From an uncultured Bacteroidota bacterium (lineage in GTDB: Bacteria; Bacteroidota; Rhodothermia; Rhodothermales; Salinibacteraceae), in the NCBI GenBank assembly GCA_913056185.1, contig CAJXLV010000020.1:1-59873 (forward strand): 59,873 nt of DNA, given 5' to 3'. Below, piece after piece: positions 52,489-59,873 of the stretch (position 1 is its first letter; the number at the start of each line of letters is the position of its first letter). Made by a program: the position numbers and the translations under genes. Under the pieces are notes generated by a model. The model searched no databases. It was not told the origin of the DNA and worked only from the letters and a program-made list of their open reading frames with translations.

Positions 52489-53526
52489 CTACAGCCCAAA
52501 CGCCCCAAAGAGCACCACGCCGAGCGCAATCAGGAGGGCGTTGGCGATCGAGATGGGCAGCATGTACTTCCAGCCCAGCGTCATGAGCTGGTTGTACTTA
52601 AAGCGCGGGAACGTCCACCGCACCCAGATAAAGAGGAAGGCAAAGAAGCTCACCTTCAGCATCAGACTCAGGAACTGCAGCGCCGCCAGCCACGCCGTGT
52701 CGGCCAGGGCCGGAAACACGTCCAGCAGTAGCGGCTGAAACGGCACCAGATAGCCCCCGAAGAAGAGGGTGACGATGAAGAAGGAGGCCACGAACCAGTT
52801 GACGTACTCGGCCAGGAAGAACATCCCGAACTTCATGCCGCTGTACTCGGTGTGGTAGCCCGCCACCAGCTCCTCTTCGGCCTCCGGCAGGTCAAAGGGC
52901 AGGCGGTTGGTCTCGGCGAAGGCCGTGATGATAAAGAGGAGACAGCCCACGGGATTGCGCACCACGTTCCAGCCCAGCAGTGCCCAGCCCGCGCTCTGGT
53001 CTTCCACGATCTCCATAAAGTTGAGCGAGCCCGCGATGAGGACGACGGAGATCACGGCCAGGCCCATCGACAACTCGTAGCTTACCATCTGCGCCGCCGA
53101 GCGCAGCCCACCCAGCAGCGAGAACTTGCTGTTGGAGCTCCAGCCCGCCAGCGTCACGCCGTAGACGCTGATGGAGGTGAGCGCCAACAGCATAATCACG
53201 CCCACATTCAGGTCCGCGATCACCACGCCCTCGGCAAACGGAATGAGGGCCGCGGTGCTCATGGCGATAACGACCATGAGGACCGGTGCCATCGAGTGGA
53301 TGAACTTGTTCGACTGCGCCGGCTGAACGTCTTCTTTCAGCACAAACTTGAGCACGTCGGCAAAGGGCTGCAGAAGACCGAGCGGCCCCACACGGTTGGG
53401 GCCGGGGCGATTTTGGATGAAAGCCGACACGCGCCGCTCGGCGTATACCAGAATCGACGCGGACAGCAGCATTGCGTTGATGACGAGGAAGGCCATGAGG
53501 GCCGTCCAGATGAGCGAAAGGTCCAT
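52489..53526 (-). CDS. nuoH: NADH-quinone oxidoreductase subunit H
   Basis: 345 residues from ATG 53526 (MDLSLIWTALMAFLVINAML); the frame continues to 53637 only through unrelated sequence. The eight-helix subunit shows the conserved AERRVSAFIQNRPGPNRVGP, LQPFADVLKFVLKED, FAETNRLPFDLPEAEEELVAG and FFLAEYVNWFVASFF stretches that form the quinone channel entrance of complex I. No other nuo gene is in the window, which is odd because nuoH is normally inside an operon. It fits the menaquinone pathway indicated by MenB. Confidence 0.95.
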   Translation of the reverse strand: MDLSLIWTALMAFLVINAMLLSASILVYAERRVSAFIQNRPGPNRVGPLGLLQPFADVLKFVLKEDVQPAQSNKFIHSMAPVLMVVIAMSTAALIPFAEGVVIADLNVGVIMLLALTSISVYGVTLAGWSSNSKFSLLGGLRSAAQMVSYELSMGLAVISVVLIAGSLNFMEIVEDQSAGWALLGWNVVRNPVGCLLFIITAFAETNRLPFDLPEAEEELVAGYHTEYSGMKFGMFFLAEYVNWFVASFFIVTLFFGGYLVPFQPLLLDVFPALADTAWLAALQFLSLMLKVSFFAFLFIWVRWTFPRFKYNQLMTLGWKYMLPISIANALLIALGVVLFGAFGL

Positions 53527-54411
53527 GCTCGGGAACGGGGCGATCGGGGAAGGCGGGATGTGTGGATGCCTGCTTGACTTCTCCCCCGGCTGCTCGGAGA
53601 GTACCCCTCCGGGGCAACGCGCGGGGGATTCTACCATTCATCGAGCGGTGCCCATGATTCTCCTCACAGGTCTTACCCGGCTCTCCAGGTGCGTTGGCGA
53701 TACGATGTCGCTTTCGTCGTCCAGGGACGACCTTCTGTTCGGGATGGTTCGGGTCTGCCCGACCCTCCAGAAAGAAGCTATCGCTTCATTACAGCCGCTT
53801 GGTTATCGCTGACTGCACTACTCTAACTTTTGCCTCTCATCATGTTTCAGCGAGAAGGGCCTACTGGCGACGTCACATCGCCAGACAGGCCGGCTAAAGC
53901 CGCGGGTCTATGAACCGACAGGTTCAGGCCCCTCTTGCGCTTTACTCAATGCCATAGCAACGTACTGGTTGCCACCTACGGCCGCAAGTGATCAGCCGGC
54001 CACATCAGGGCAATCCTTTGTTAAGCGCCGGGGCGGAACGACAAGTCGGGCTCTCGGCCCCACTGTGCCCAGTGGGAAGGAGCCCCTGTGTGTCCCTGTC
54101 GTGCACTCTCCTGCGCCCAACACACGTCTCCCTGCGTGCCCGTCCATCTGCGTGGCGCCCCCCGTCTTTGGGGAAGCCGCGCCGCTTACGGAGGCGCACT
54201 TCCGGGCCGCGGGAACATGCTCGGAGCAGCGTCTGTGGAGCCGCCAACGGCTTCTTGCACACAAATCCGCACCTGCAGCGCACCGCGGGTGCGCCCGACC
54301 CTGATGCTCCCGGGCACTGCAGGCCGCTTTATGCCTCTGGGCCCGCGCCCCACCGTTCGCGTGCCCTCCCGTTCGGAGGCCTCCTCAACGCTCGTGCCCT
54401 CTTCGTCCGTC
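53527..54411. other. Intergenic region with IS200/IS605-like element remnants
   Basis: 885 nt between divergent nuoH and the tolC-like gene. It contains the end hairpin at 53574-53633 and the hairpin cluster at 53864-53927. The stretch from 53928 to 54411 shows no gene-like frame with conserved character and presumably carries the tolC promoter. Confidence 0.5.
53574..53927 (+). mobile_element. Candidate non-autonomous IS200/IS605-like element with omega-RNA-like end
   Basis: One edge is the TTGACTTCTCCCCCGGCTGC hairpin (53574-53633), related to 49571-49630. The other edge has three consecutive stems: CTGGCGA/TCGCCAG (53864-53884), CGGC-TAAA-GCCG (53891-53902) and GAACC-GACA-GGTTC (53912-53925). 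The second stem with flanks is shared with the hairpin at 1541-1580. Only about 350 nt lie in between, with no transposase or TnpB frame. A row of hairpins ending in GAACC/GGTTC is the form of a TnpB guide-RNA 3' end. The unity of the element is inferred. Confidence 0.45.
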
Positions 54412-55776
54412 ATGCTTCTCGGCCGCCTTCCGGTGCTGCTCATCGTGATGGTCCTGTGCGGCGGCGTTTCCCACGGGGACGTGTCGCCCCCGCGCACTCC
54501 GCCCGACACCCTTACGGTGGCACAGGCGGTGCGGCTGTCGATGCGGGCAAACTCGACGATCGAGGCGGCCGCGCAGGCGTCGCGGGCCGCGTCCGCCGCC
54601 GTCCGCGTGGCCCGGAGCGCGTGGATTCCGGAGGTGCGCGGCGCGGTGTCGTACCGCCGCCTGAGCGAAAACGTCGACTACACGGTCGACCTGCCGGGCC
54701 AGTCCGGCGACGGGGCGCAGCCCGTTACCTTCGCCCCCGCCATCCTGAACCGATACACGGCGCGGGCCTCGGTGACCCAGCCCCTCTTCACGGGCTTCCG
54801 CATCCCGAACCAGCAGGATGCGGCACAGGCCCGAACGAAGGCGGCGCGGGCACAGGTGGCGGCGACGGAGCAGACGGTGGCGTTCGAGACGCGGGCGGCG
54901 TACTGGGGCCTCTACCGGGCCCGTGCTCAGGCCCGGGCGACGGCGAAAAGCGTCGAGCTGATCGAGCAACGGCTCACAGACATTCGGAATCAACGCGCGG
55001 CCGGACGGGCCACGACGGCGGACGTGCTCCGGGTGCGGGCGCGGCGCGACCGGGTCCGAGCGGAGCGGCTCCGGGCCCGCAACGCCGTGGAGAGCGCCCG
55101 GCGCGCCCTCAACGACCAGATGGGCCGCCCGCTGGAGGCCCCCATCACTCTCGCCGACACGGTGCACCTCTCCCAGCCGGAGCGTCCGGCAAATGCGCTC
55201 GTGGAGCGGGCGCTGCAGCATCGGCCCGACCTCCGCGCCCTGCGGCAAACGGTGCGGGCGCAGGCCGCCGAGGTGGACGTGGCGCAGTCGGACTGGTTTC
55301 CGCAGCTGGCACTCACCGGCTCGTATCGCTACGCCCGCCCCAACGAGCAGCTCTTCCCCCCGGAGGACCGTTTCCAGGGCACGTGGACGGCCGGGGTGCA
55401 GGTCTCGTGGGACCTGTCGCTTGGCTTCCGCACGGAGGCGGCGACCGACCGGGCGCGGGCGCAGTGGCAGCAGGCGCGCTACGAGCTGCAGGATCGCCGC
55501 GAATCGGTCCGAAACGAGGTGAAAAAGCGTGCGGAAGATGTGGCGCAGGCGCGGGAGGCCGTGGCCGCCGCCGAAACGAGTCTGGCGAGTGGACGGGCGG
55601 CCTACCGGGCCGTGCAGTCGCGGTTCGAGGAGGGCATGGTCGTCGTCTCGGACCTGCTCGATGCGGAACGGACGCTCCGGGAGGCGCGGGCGCACCTCGC
55701 CGCGGCGCAGGCAGACTATGCGTTGGCGCGGGCGGCACTCGATCGGGCGGTGGGGCGATCAGTCTGGCAAGAGTGA
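54412..55776 (+). CDS. TolC-family outer-membrane efflux protein 2
   Basis: 454 residues from ATG 54412 (MLLGRLPVLLIVMVLCGGVS, signal peptide). Two TolC-type repeats of long helices are visible: VAQAVRLSMRANSTIEAAAQ, RASVTQPLFTGFRIPNQQDA and ERALQHRPDLRALRQTVRAQ, AEVDVAQSDWFPQLALTGSY, ending SRFEEGMVVVSDLLDAERTLR. It is the outer-membrane part of a tripartite exporter with the ABC ATPase, permease and HlyD-like genes downstream on the same strand. It is unrelated in detail to the TolC-like protein at 13000. The exported substance is unknown. Confidence 0.93.
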   Translation: MLLGRLPVLLIVMVLCGGVSHGDVSPPRTPPDTLTVAQAVRLSMRANSTIEAAAQASRAASAAVRVARSAWIPEVRGAVSYRRLSENVDYTVDLPGQSGDGAQPVTFAPAILNRYTARASVTQPLFTGFRIPNQQDAAQARTKAARAQVAATEQTVAFETRAAYWGLYRARAQARATAKSVELIEQRLTDIRNQRAAGRATTADVLRVRARRDRVRAERLRARNAVESARRALNDQMGRPLEAPITLADTVHLSQPERPANALVERALQHRPDLRALRQTVRAQAAEVDVAQSDWFPQLALTGSYRYARPNEQLFPPEDRFQGTWTAGVQVSWDLSLGFRTEAATDRARAQWQQARYELQDRRESVRNEVKKRAEDVAQAREAVAAAETSLASGRAAYRAVQSRFEEGMVVVSDLLDAERTLREARAHLAAAQADYALARAALDRAVGRSVWQE

Positions 55777-55959
55777 TGATTCTTCGATCATCGGGCACAA
55801 TGAGACTAATGACGCAAGTCTTTTCTTCAAGAGATGTGTGCTGCAACCGAAGTTTCTCGCTTTCTAGTGACCGCGACGTTCATTTTTCGCTGGATCGAAA
55901 AACGAACCAAAAAGATCACGGCTGTGAAGACTCGGGCTGACTCCGGCTCCCGCTCCGCT

Positions 55960-56008
55960 AAAATCAATCAAACTCGGTCGCGGTGCTCCCTCAAACACGA
56001 TTGATTTT
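55960..56008. repeat. 10-bp inverted repeat in the gap after tolC
   Basis: AAAATCAATC (55960-55969) and GATTGATTTT (55999-56008) are perfect inverted copies 29 nt apart. The 345-nt gap (55777-56121) shows no gene and carries the promoter, if any, of the ABC transporter gene. It is AT-richer than its surroundings. Confidence 0.6.
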
Positions 56009-56121
56009 GGCCGCTTCGCGTCCACCGTCGTCCGGGCGCCCGACTCTTCAAGGCCGGAGGGATTGTTCTTTAGGTCGAGAAATCAGGAAACTCTCTCTAC
56101 TGCGATTAGGCCTGCAAGTCC

Positions 56122-56913
56122 ATGAGGAATGCACTGCGTGACGTATTTGGGGGTGGGAACGCGACGGCGGCGGACGGGCTGGACGTGGACCTGGGGCCCG
56201 TGCAGCCGGGCGATGCGGTGTTCAAGACGCGAGGGGTGACCAAGGTCTACGACATGGGCGAGACGCAGGTGCACGCGCTCCGCGGGATCGACCTGGAGCT
56301 GTATTCGGGCGAGCTGGTGGTGCTGCTCGGGCCGTCGGGCAGTGGGAAGTCGACCCTCCTCAACATCATCGGCGGGCTGGACACGGCCACGGACGGCACG
56401 GTCCACTACCGCGGGTGGAACCTCACGCACGCCGACGAGGAACAGCTCACGCTCTACCGCCGGTTCTACGTCGGCTTTATCTTCCAGTTTTACAACCTCA
56501 TCCCGAGCCTCACGGCGGCGGAGAACGTCGCCATCGTCACCGAGATTGCCCGCGACCCGATGGATCCGGTCGACGCCCTCGATCTCGTGGGGCTGGCCGA
56601 CCGGGCCGACCACTTTCCGTCCGAGCTCTCTGGCGGGCAGCAGCAGCGCGTGGCCATTGCGCGAGCAGTCGCCAAGCGGCCGGCGGTGCTGCTCTGCGAC
56701 GAGCCAACGGGGGCGCTCGACTCGGAGACGGGCGTCATCGTGCTCGACGTGCTGCAGACGGTCAATCGGGAGCTGGGGACGACGACGGCGCTCATCACGC
56801 ACAATCAGGTGGTCTCGAAGATGGCCCAGCGGGTGATTCACCTGAGTGATGGGCGGGTCAAAGAGGTGGAGACGATTGAGGAGCAGGTGCCGGCACGGTC
56901 GCTTTCGTGGTAG
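56122..56913 (+). CDS. ABC transporter ATP-binding protein (LolD/MacB type)
   Basis: 263 residues. [18 protein letters not shown] is Walker [20 protein letters not shown] is the signature, and [16 protein letters not shown] is Walker B. Preceding text, [20 protein letters not shown], and [20 protein letters not shown] are typical of the LolCDE/MacB/FtsE family ATPases. A leader of about 35 residues ([20 protein letters not shown]) is longer than usual. It drives the double FtsX permease encoded next, across a heptamer-repeat gap, as part of the TolC-type efflux system. Confidence 0.95.
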   Translation: MRNALRDVFGGGNATAADGLDVDLGPVQPGDAVFKTRGVTKVYDMGETQVHALRGIDLELYSGELVVLLGPSGSGKSTLLNIIGGLDTATDGTVHYRGWNLTHADEEQLTLYRRFYVGFIFQFYNLIPSLTAAENVAIVTEIARDPMDPVDALDLVGLADRADHFPSELSGGQQQRVAIARAVAKRPAVLLCDEPTGALDSETGVIVLDVLQTVNRELGTTTALITHNQVVSKMAQRVIHLSDGRVKEVETIEEQVPARSLSW

Positions 56914-56939
56914 TTCCTTTTTGGAAGGGGGAAGTGGGT

Positions 56940-57058
56940 GGGTTGAGTGTTGAGGGTTATGGGTTGAGGGTTATGAGTTGAGGGTTTTGGGTTGGGGGTT
57001 TTGGGTTGGGGGGTTGCATTCAGCATTCCAAATTCCACACTCCGAAGTCCAAGCTCCG
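56940..57058 (+). repeat. Heptamer arrays 2a (GGGTTNN) and 2b (NATTCCA), in phase
   Basis: Eleven 7-nt units at 56940-57016 (GGGTTGA, GGGTTAT, GGGTTTT, GGGTTGG) run directly, without phase shift, into six units of another type at 57017-57058 (CATTCAG, CATTCCA, AATTCCA, CACTCCG, AAGTCCA, AGCTCCG). They fill the gap between the ABC ATPase and the permease start. Confidence 0.9.
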
Positions 57059-57061
57059 GTT

Positions 57062-59428
57062 GTGTCTGCGATTGGTAAGAAATTGCTGCGGGACCTGTGG
57101 GGGATGCGGGGGCAGGCCCTGGCCATTGCGCTCGTCATCGTGAGCGGGGTGGCCACCTTCGTGGCGGCACTGGGGACGATGGACGCGCTCACGCGGTCGC
57201 AGCAGTCGTTCTACGAGGAGGCGCGGTTCGGGGAGGCGTTCGCGGCGCTCAAGCGGGCGCCGAACGATGCAGGGCGACGACTCCGCTCAATCCCCGGCGT
57301 GGCGGCGGTGCAGACGCGCGTCGTGGCGGATGCGCGGCTCGACGTGGCCGCGTTCGACGCGCCCATCACGGCCCAACTGCTCTCCCTCCCCGAGCGCGGC
57401 CAGCCGACCCTGAACCGGCTCGTGGTGCGGCAGGGACGGCTTCCACGGGCGGGGCGCGAGGCGGAGGCCGCCGTCAGCGAAGCCTTCGCGGAGGCCCACA
57501 GCCTGGGGCCGGGCGACGACCTCACGGCCATTATCAATGGGCGCCGCCGCACGCTCACGCTCGTGGGCGTCGTGCTCTCGCCCGAGTACGTGTACCAGAT
57601 TCCGCCGGGCGGCTTCTTTCCCACCCCCGAGCGGTACGGCGTGCTCTGGATGCCGCGCCCGGCCCTCGGCGCGGCGTACGACATGGAGGGCGCCTTCAAC
57701 AGCGCCTCGTTCGCCTTTACCGCCGACGCCGACCCCCCGTCGGTGCTCGACCGCATCGATCAGGTGCTGGACCCCTACGGCGGGCGCGACGCGTACCTCC
57801 GCGCCGATCAGGTGTCGCACCGCTACCTGACCGAGGAGCTGCGGCAGCTGGAGCAGCTCGCGGCGGTGCTGCCGGTCATCGTGCTCGCCGTGGCGGCCTT
57901 CCTGCTGAACGTGGTGATCGGCCGCCTCATCCGTACCCAGCGGGAAGTCATTGCCACGCTCAAGGCCTTCGGCTACGGCGACTACGCCCTCGGCCTCCAC
58001 TACCTGGGCATGGTGCTGGTGATCGTGGCCGTGGGGGCCGTCGGAGGCGTCCTCGTGGGCACGTGGATGGGCCGCGCCCTGGCCCGCCTCTACCTGGAGT
58101 TCTACAAATTCCCCGAGCTTCAGTACGCGCTGGACGCCGGCACCGTCGCCATCGCGGTGGGGGTGACGGCGCTCGCGGCGATCGCCGGCACGCTCTACGC
58201 CGTGTGGGAGGCCGTCGACCTCCAGCCCGCCCGCGCCATGCAGCCGGAGCCCCCGGCCACCTACCGCGCGACGATCGTGGAGCGGCTCGGCCTGCAGTCG
58301 GTCTTCGACCCGCCCACGCGCATGATTCTGCGGCACCTGGAACGGCGGCCCCTCAACGCGCTGCTCACGGTGATCGGCATCGCCGCCTCCGTGGCCGTCC
58401 TGATGGCCGGGATCTTCTTCGGCGACGCGATGGAGTTTCTGACGGACGTGCAGTTCAACCAGGCCCAGCGCCAGGACCTGACGGTCACGTTTACGGGCCC
58501 CACGGGCAACGCGGCCCTCTCGGAGCTCCGGCACCTGCGGGGGGTGGCCGCGGCGGAGCCGTTTCGGAGCGCCCCGGTGCGCCTGCGGCACGAGCACCGT
58601 CGGTACCGCACCGCCCTCGAAGGGCTCGTGCCCGACCCGTCGCTCCGACGCCCCCTCAACGCTGAGCTCCAGCCCATTCCCGTGCCGCCGCGGGGCGTGA
58701 TGCTTTCCGACTACCTCGCCGACGTGCTGGCCGTGGAGCGCGGCGACACGCTCACGGTGGAGATGTTGACGGGACGCCGCCTCACGCGCCGCGTGCCGGT
58801 GGCCGGGCGCACCACGCAGTTCATCGGAGTCGGGGCGTACATGCAGCTCGGGGCCCTGAACCGGCTCCTGCGGGAGGGGCGCGTGCTCTCTGGGGCGTAC
58901 CTGGCGCTCGCTCCGGGGGCCACCCCGTCGCCCACACTCTCGGCCCTCGCGGAGCGGCCCCGCGTCGCCGGCGTGCAGGCGCAGGGCCGCGCCCTGGAGT
59001 CGTTCATCGACACCATCGGCGATACGGTGCTTACCTTCACGTTCGTGATGACGCTCTTTGCCGGGGCCATCGCGTTCGGCGTCATCTACAACGCGGCGCG
59101 CATCTCGCTCTCCGAGCGAGCCCGCGAGCTGGCCAGCCTGCGCATTCTGGGCCTCACGCGGGGCGAGATTGGGTACGTACTGCTGGGCGAGCTCGGCATT
59201 CTCACCCTCGTGGCCATCCCCGTGGGATTCGTCCTGGGCGTCGGGCTCTGCTACGCCACCGTGCAGTCGGCGCAGACGGAGCTCTTCCGCGTGCCGCTGG
59301 TGATCAACCGGGGCACCTACGCCCTCGCCGCGACGGTGGCCCTCGGGGCGGCCCTCGTGTCGGGCCTGGGGGTGTGGTGGCGGCTCGGACGGCTCGACCT
59401 GATTGACGTGTTGAAAACGCGGGAGTAA
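57062..59428 (+). CDS. ABC transporter permease with two FtsX domains
   Basis: 788 residues from GTG 57062 (VSAIGKKLLRDLWGMRGQAL); an ATG at 56978 lies in the repeat array and is unlikely. Eight helices occur in two FtsX-like blocks, around LAAVLPVIVLAVAAFLLNVV (residue 263) and around TVLTFTFVMTLFAGAIAFGV (about 660), each with a large extracytoplasmic domain before it. C-terminal SERARELASLRILGLTRGEI is the coupling-helix region. It is the membrane part of the efflux system with the preceding ATPase and following HlyD-type adaptor. The double permease may work without a partner permease. Confidence 0.92.
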   Translation: MSAIGKKLLRDLWGMRGQALAIALVIVSGVATFVAALGTMDALTRSQQSFYEEARFGEAFAALKRAPNDAGRRLRSIPGVAAVQTRVVADARLDVAAFDAPITAQLLSLPERGQPTLNRLVVRQGRLPRAGREAEAAVSEAFAEAHSLGPGDDLTAIINGRRRTLTLVGVVLSPEYVYQIPPGGFFPTPERYGVLWMPRPALGAAYDMEGAFNSASFAFTADADPPSVLDRIDQVLDPYGGRDAYLRADQVSHRYLTEELRQLEQLAAVLPVIVLAVAAFLLNVVIGRLIRTQREVIATLKAFGYGDYALGLHYLGMVLVIVAVGAVGGVLVGTWMGRALARLYLEFYKFPELQYALDAGTVAIAVGVTALAAIAGTLYAVWEAVDLQPARAMQPEPPATYRATIVERLGLQSVFDPPTRMILRHLERRPLNALLTVIGIAASVAVLMAGIFFGDAMEFLTDVQFNQAQRQDLTVTFTGPTGNAALSELRHLRGVAAAEPFRSAPVRLRHEHRRYRTALEGLVPDPSLRRPLNAELQPIPVPPRGVMLSDYLADVLAVERGDTLTVEMLTGRRLTRRVPVAGRTTQFIGVGAYMQLGALNRLLREGRVLSGAYLALAPGATPSPTLSALAERPRVAGVQAQGRALESFIDTIGDTVLTFTFVMTLFAGAIAFGVIYNAARISLSERARELASLRILGLTRGEIGYVLLGELGILTLVAIPVGFVLGVGLCYATVQSAQTELFRVPLVINRGTYALAATVALGAALVSGLGVWWRLGRLDLIDVLKTRE

Positions 59429-59434
59429 TGGGGT

Positions 59435-59496
59435 GGGGGTTGTGGGTTTCGGGTTTAGTGTTGGGGTTGGGATTGGGATTAGGGTTGAGAATTGGG
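59435..59496 (+). repeat. Heptamer/hexamer array 3 (GGGTT type)
   Basis: Units GGGGGTT, GTGGGTT, TCGGGTT and TAGTGTT (7 nt), then GGGGTT, GGGATT, GGGATT and AGGGTT (6 nt), begin 7 nt after the permease stop codon. G-rich on the plus strand, like array 2a. Confidence 0.85.
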
Positions 59497-59546
59497 CGTA
59501 CAGGGGGACGGACGTGTACTGTGAACTTTCAAGTGAGGTGTTGGTG

Positions 59547-59873
59547 ATGATTGGGAATCGGTCGGTGGCGATTGGGGCAGTGGTCGTGGTCGCACTTGCG
59601 CTGCTGGTGTACGGCTTTTGGCCGGAGGCGACGCCGGTGTCGGTGGAGGAGGCGACGCGCGACTCGCTCCGGGTGACCGTGGAGGAGGAGGGCCAGACGC
59701 AGCTCCGCGAGGAGTACGTCGTCTCGGCGCCCACGACGGGCTACCTGAAGCGGGTGCCGGGCGAGGCGGGCGACTCGGTGCGGCGGGATGAAGTCCTGGC
59801 ACGTCTCGCCACGCTGCCCTCAAAGGTGCTCGACGCCAGCGACTACCAGGCGGCCGAGGCGCAGGTGCAGGCC
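59547..59873 (+). CDS. HlyD-family efflux adaptor, 5' part (cut by window edge)
   Basis: The visible 109 residues start MIGNRSVAIGAVVVVALALL (membrane anchor), followed by EATRDSLRVTVEEEGQTQLR and the lipoyl-like APTTGYLKRVPGEAGDSVRR with VLARL, the N-terminal hairpin strand of RND/ABC periplasmic adaptors. It would link the ABC permease to TolC. The gene is open at the window end. It completes the tolC-ATPase-permease-adaptor set, all on the plus strand. Confidence 0.9.
   Translation, partial: MIGNRSVAIGAVVVVALALLVYGFWPEATPVSVEEATRDSLRVTVEEEGQTQLREEYVVSAPTTGYLKRVPGEAGDSVRRDEVLARLATLPSKVLDASDYQAAEAQVQA

Noticed and set aside
52400..57058. Reading the heptamer tracts as CRISPR arrays or as coding sequence
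   Set aside because: There are no spacers or long identical repeats. The frames across them give low-complexity peptides, and conserved protein starts lie outside the tracts.
1..59873. tRNA, rRNA or integrase-att sites
   Set aside because: I saw no tRNA T-loop with matching acceptor stem outside genes, no rRNA sequence and no integrase gene, so no att site is claimed.

Overview
The window is high-GC, densely coded bacterial DNA with acidic proteins. It holds a menaquinone gene (menB), a sodium/proton antiporter of the NhaC family, a sodium:solute symporter, many membrane-anchored arylsulfotransferase-like proteins, few Shine-Dalgarno sites, and promoter-like elements of the Bacteroidota type (TTG, then about 20 nt, then a TAnnTTTG-like box). 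Together these suggest a halophilic member of the Rhodothermota/Bacteroidota close to Salinibacter. The assignment is inferred from gene content; no marker RNA gene is in the window and I found no tRNA or rRNA.

Region by region: (1) 1-12.3 kb is a surface-glycan and sulfation cluster. It has a CDP-glycerol glycerophosphotransferase-like enzyme cut by the window edge, a Wzx-type flippase, two intact arylsulfotransferase-like proteins and the wreck of a third, a PAPS-type sulfotransferase, three glycosyltransferases and a polytopic membrane protein. (2) 12.3-20.2 kb is housekeeping: an MlaC-like lipid carrier with a TolC-type outer-membrane protein, a DUF721 protein, FabF and acyl carrier protein, MetK behind a terminator-like leader, an ECF sigma factor with a clear terminator, and a DUF971 protein. 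(3) 20.3-23.2 kb has a large lipoprotein zinc protease and a tiny membrane protein. (4) 23.3-30.9 kb has an SF2 helicase and a complete four-gene Wadjet (JetABCD) condensin-like anti-plasmid system. (5) 31-39.5 kb has menB, a GH113-like protein, L-2-hydroxyglutarate oxidase and a 1605-residue helicase-nuclease that may extend the defence island. (6) 39.6-44.3 kb is a redox/stress cluster: two AhpD-like proteins, a class II glutamine amidotransferase, an FMN reductase, a TetR regulator with matching operator-like sites, and a divergent MsrA. (7) 44.3-53.5 kb holds transporters, two short-chain dehydrogenases, a HAD 5'-nucleotidase and a solitary nuoH. (8) 54.4 kb to the end is a tripartite efflux operon (TolC, ABC ATPase, double FtsX permease, HlyD adaptor cut by the edge).

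The most unusual non-coding structure is a set of degenerate 7-nt-period arrays (GGGTTNN, telomere-like). They sit at the nuoH 3' end and inside the efflux operon, and in one place run in phase into a second, different heptamer array. IS200/IS605-like hairpin remnants occur at three places. One lies exactly at the deletion junction of the broken arylsulfotransferase gene, and another ends in three consecutive hairpins that look like the 3' end of an omega RNA.
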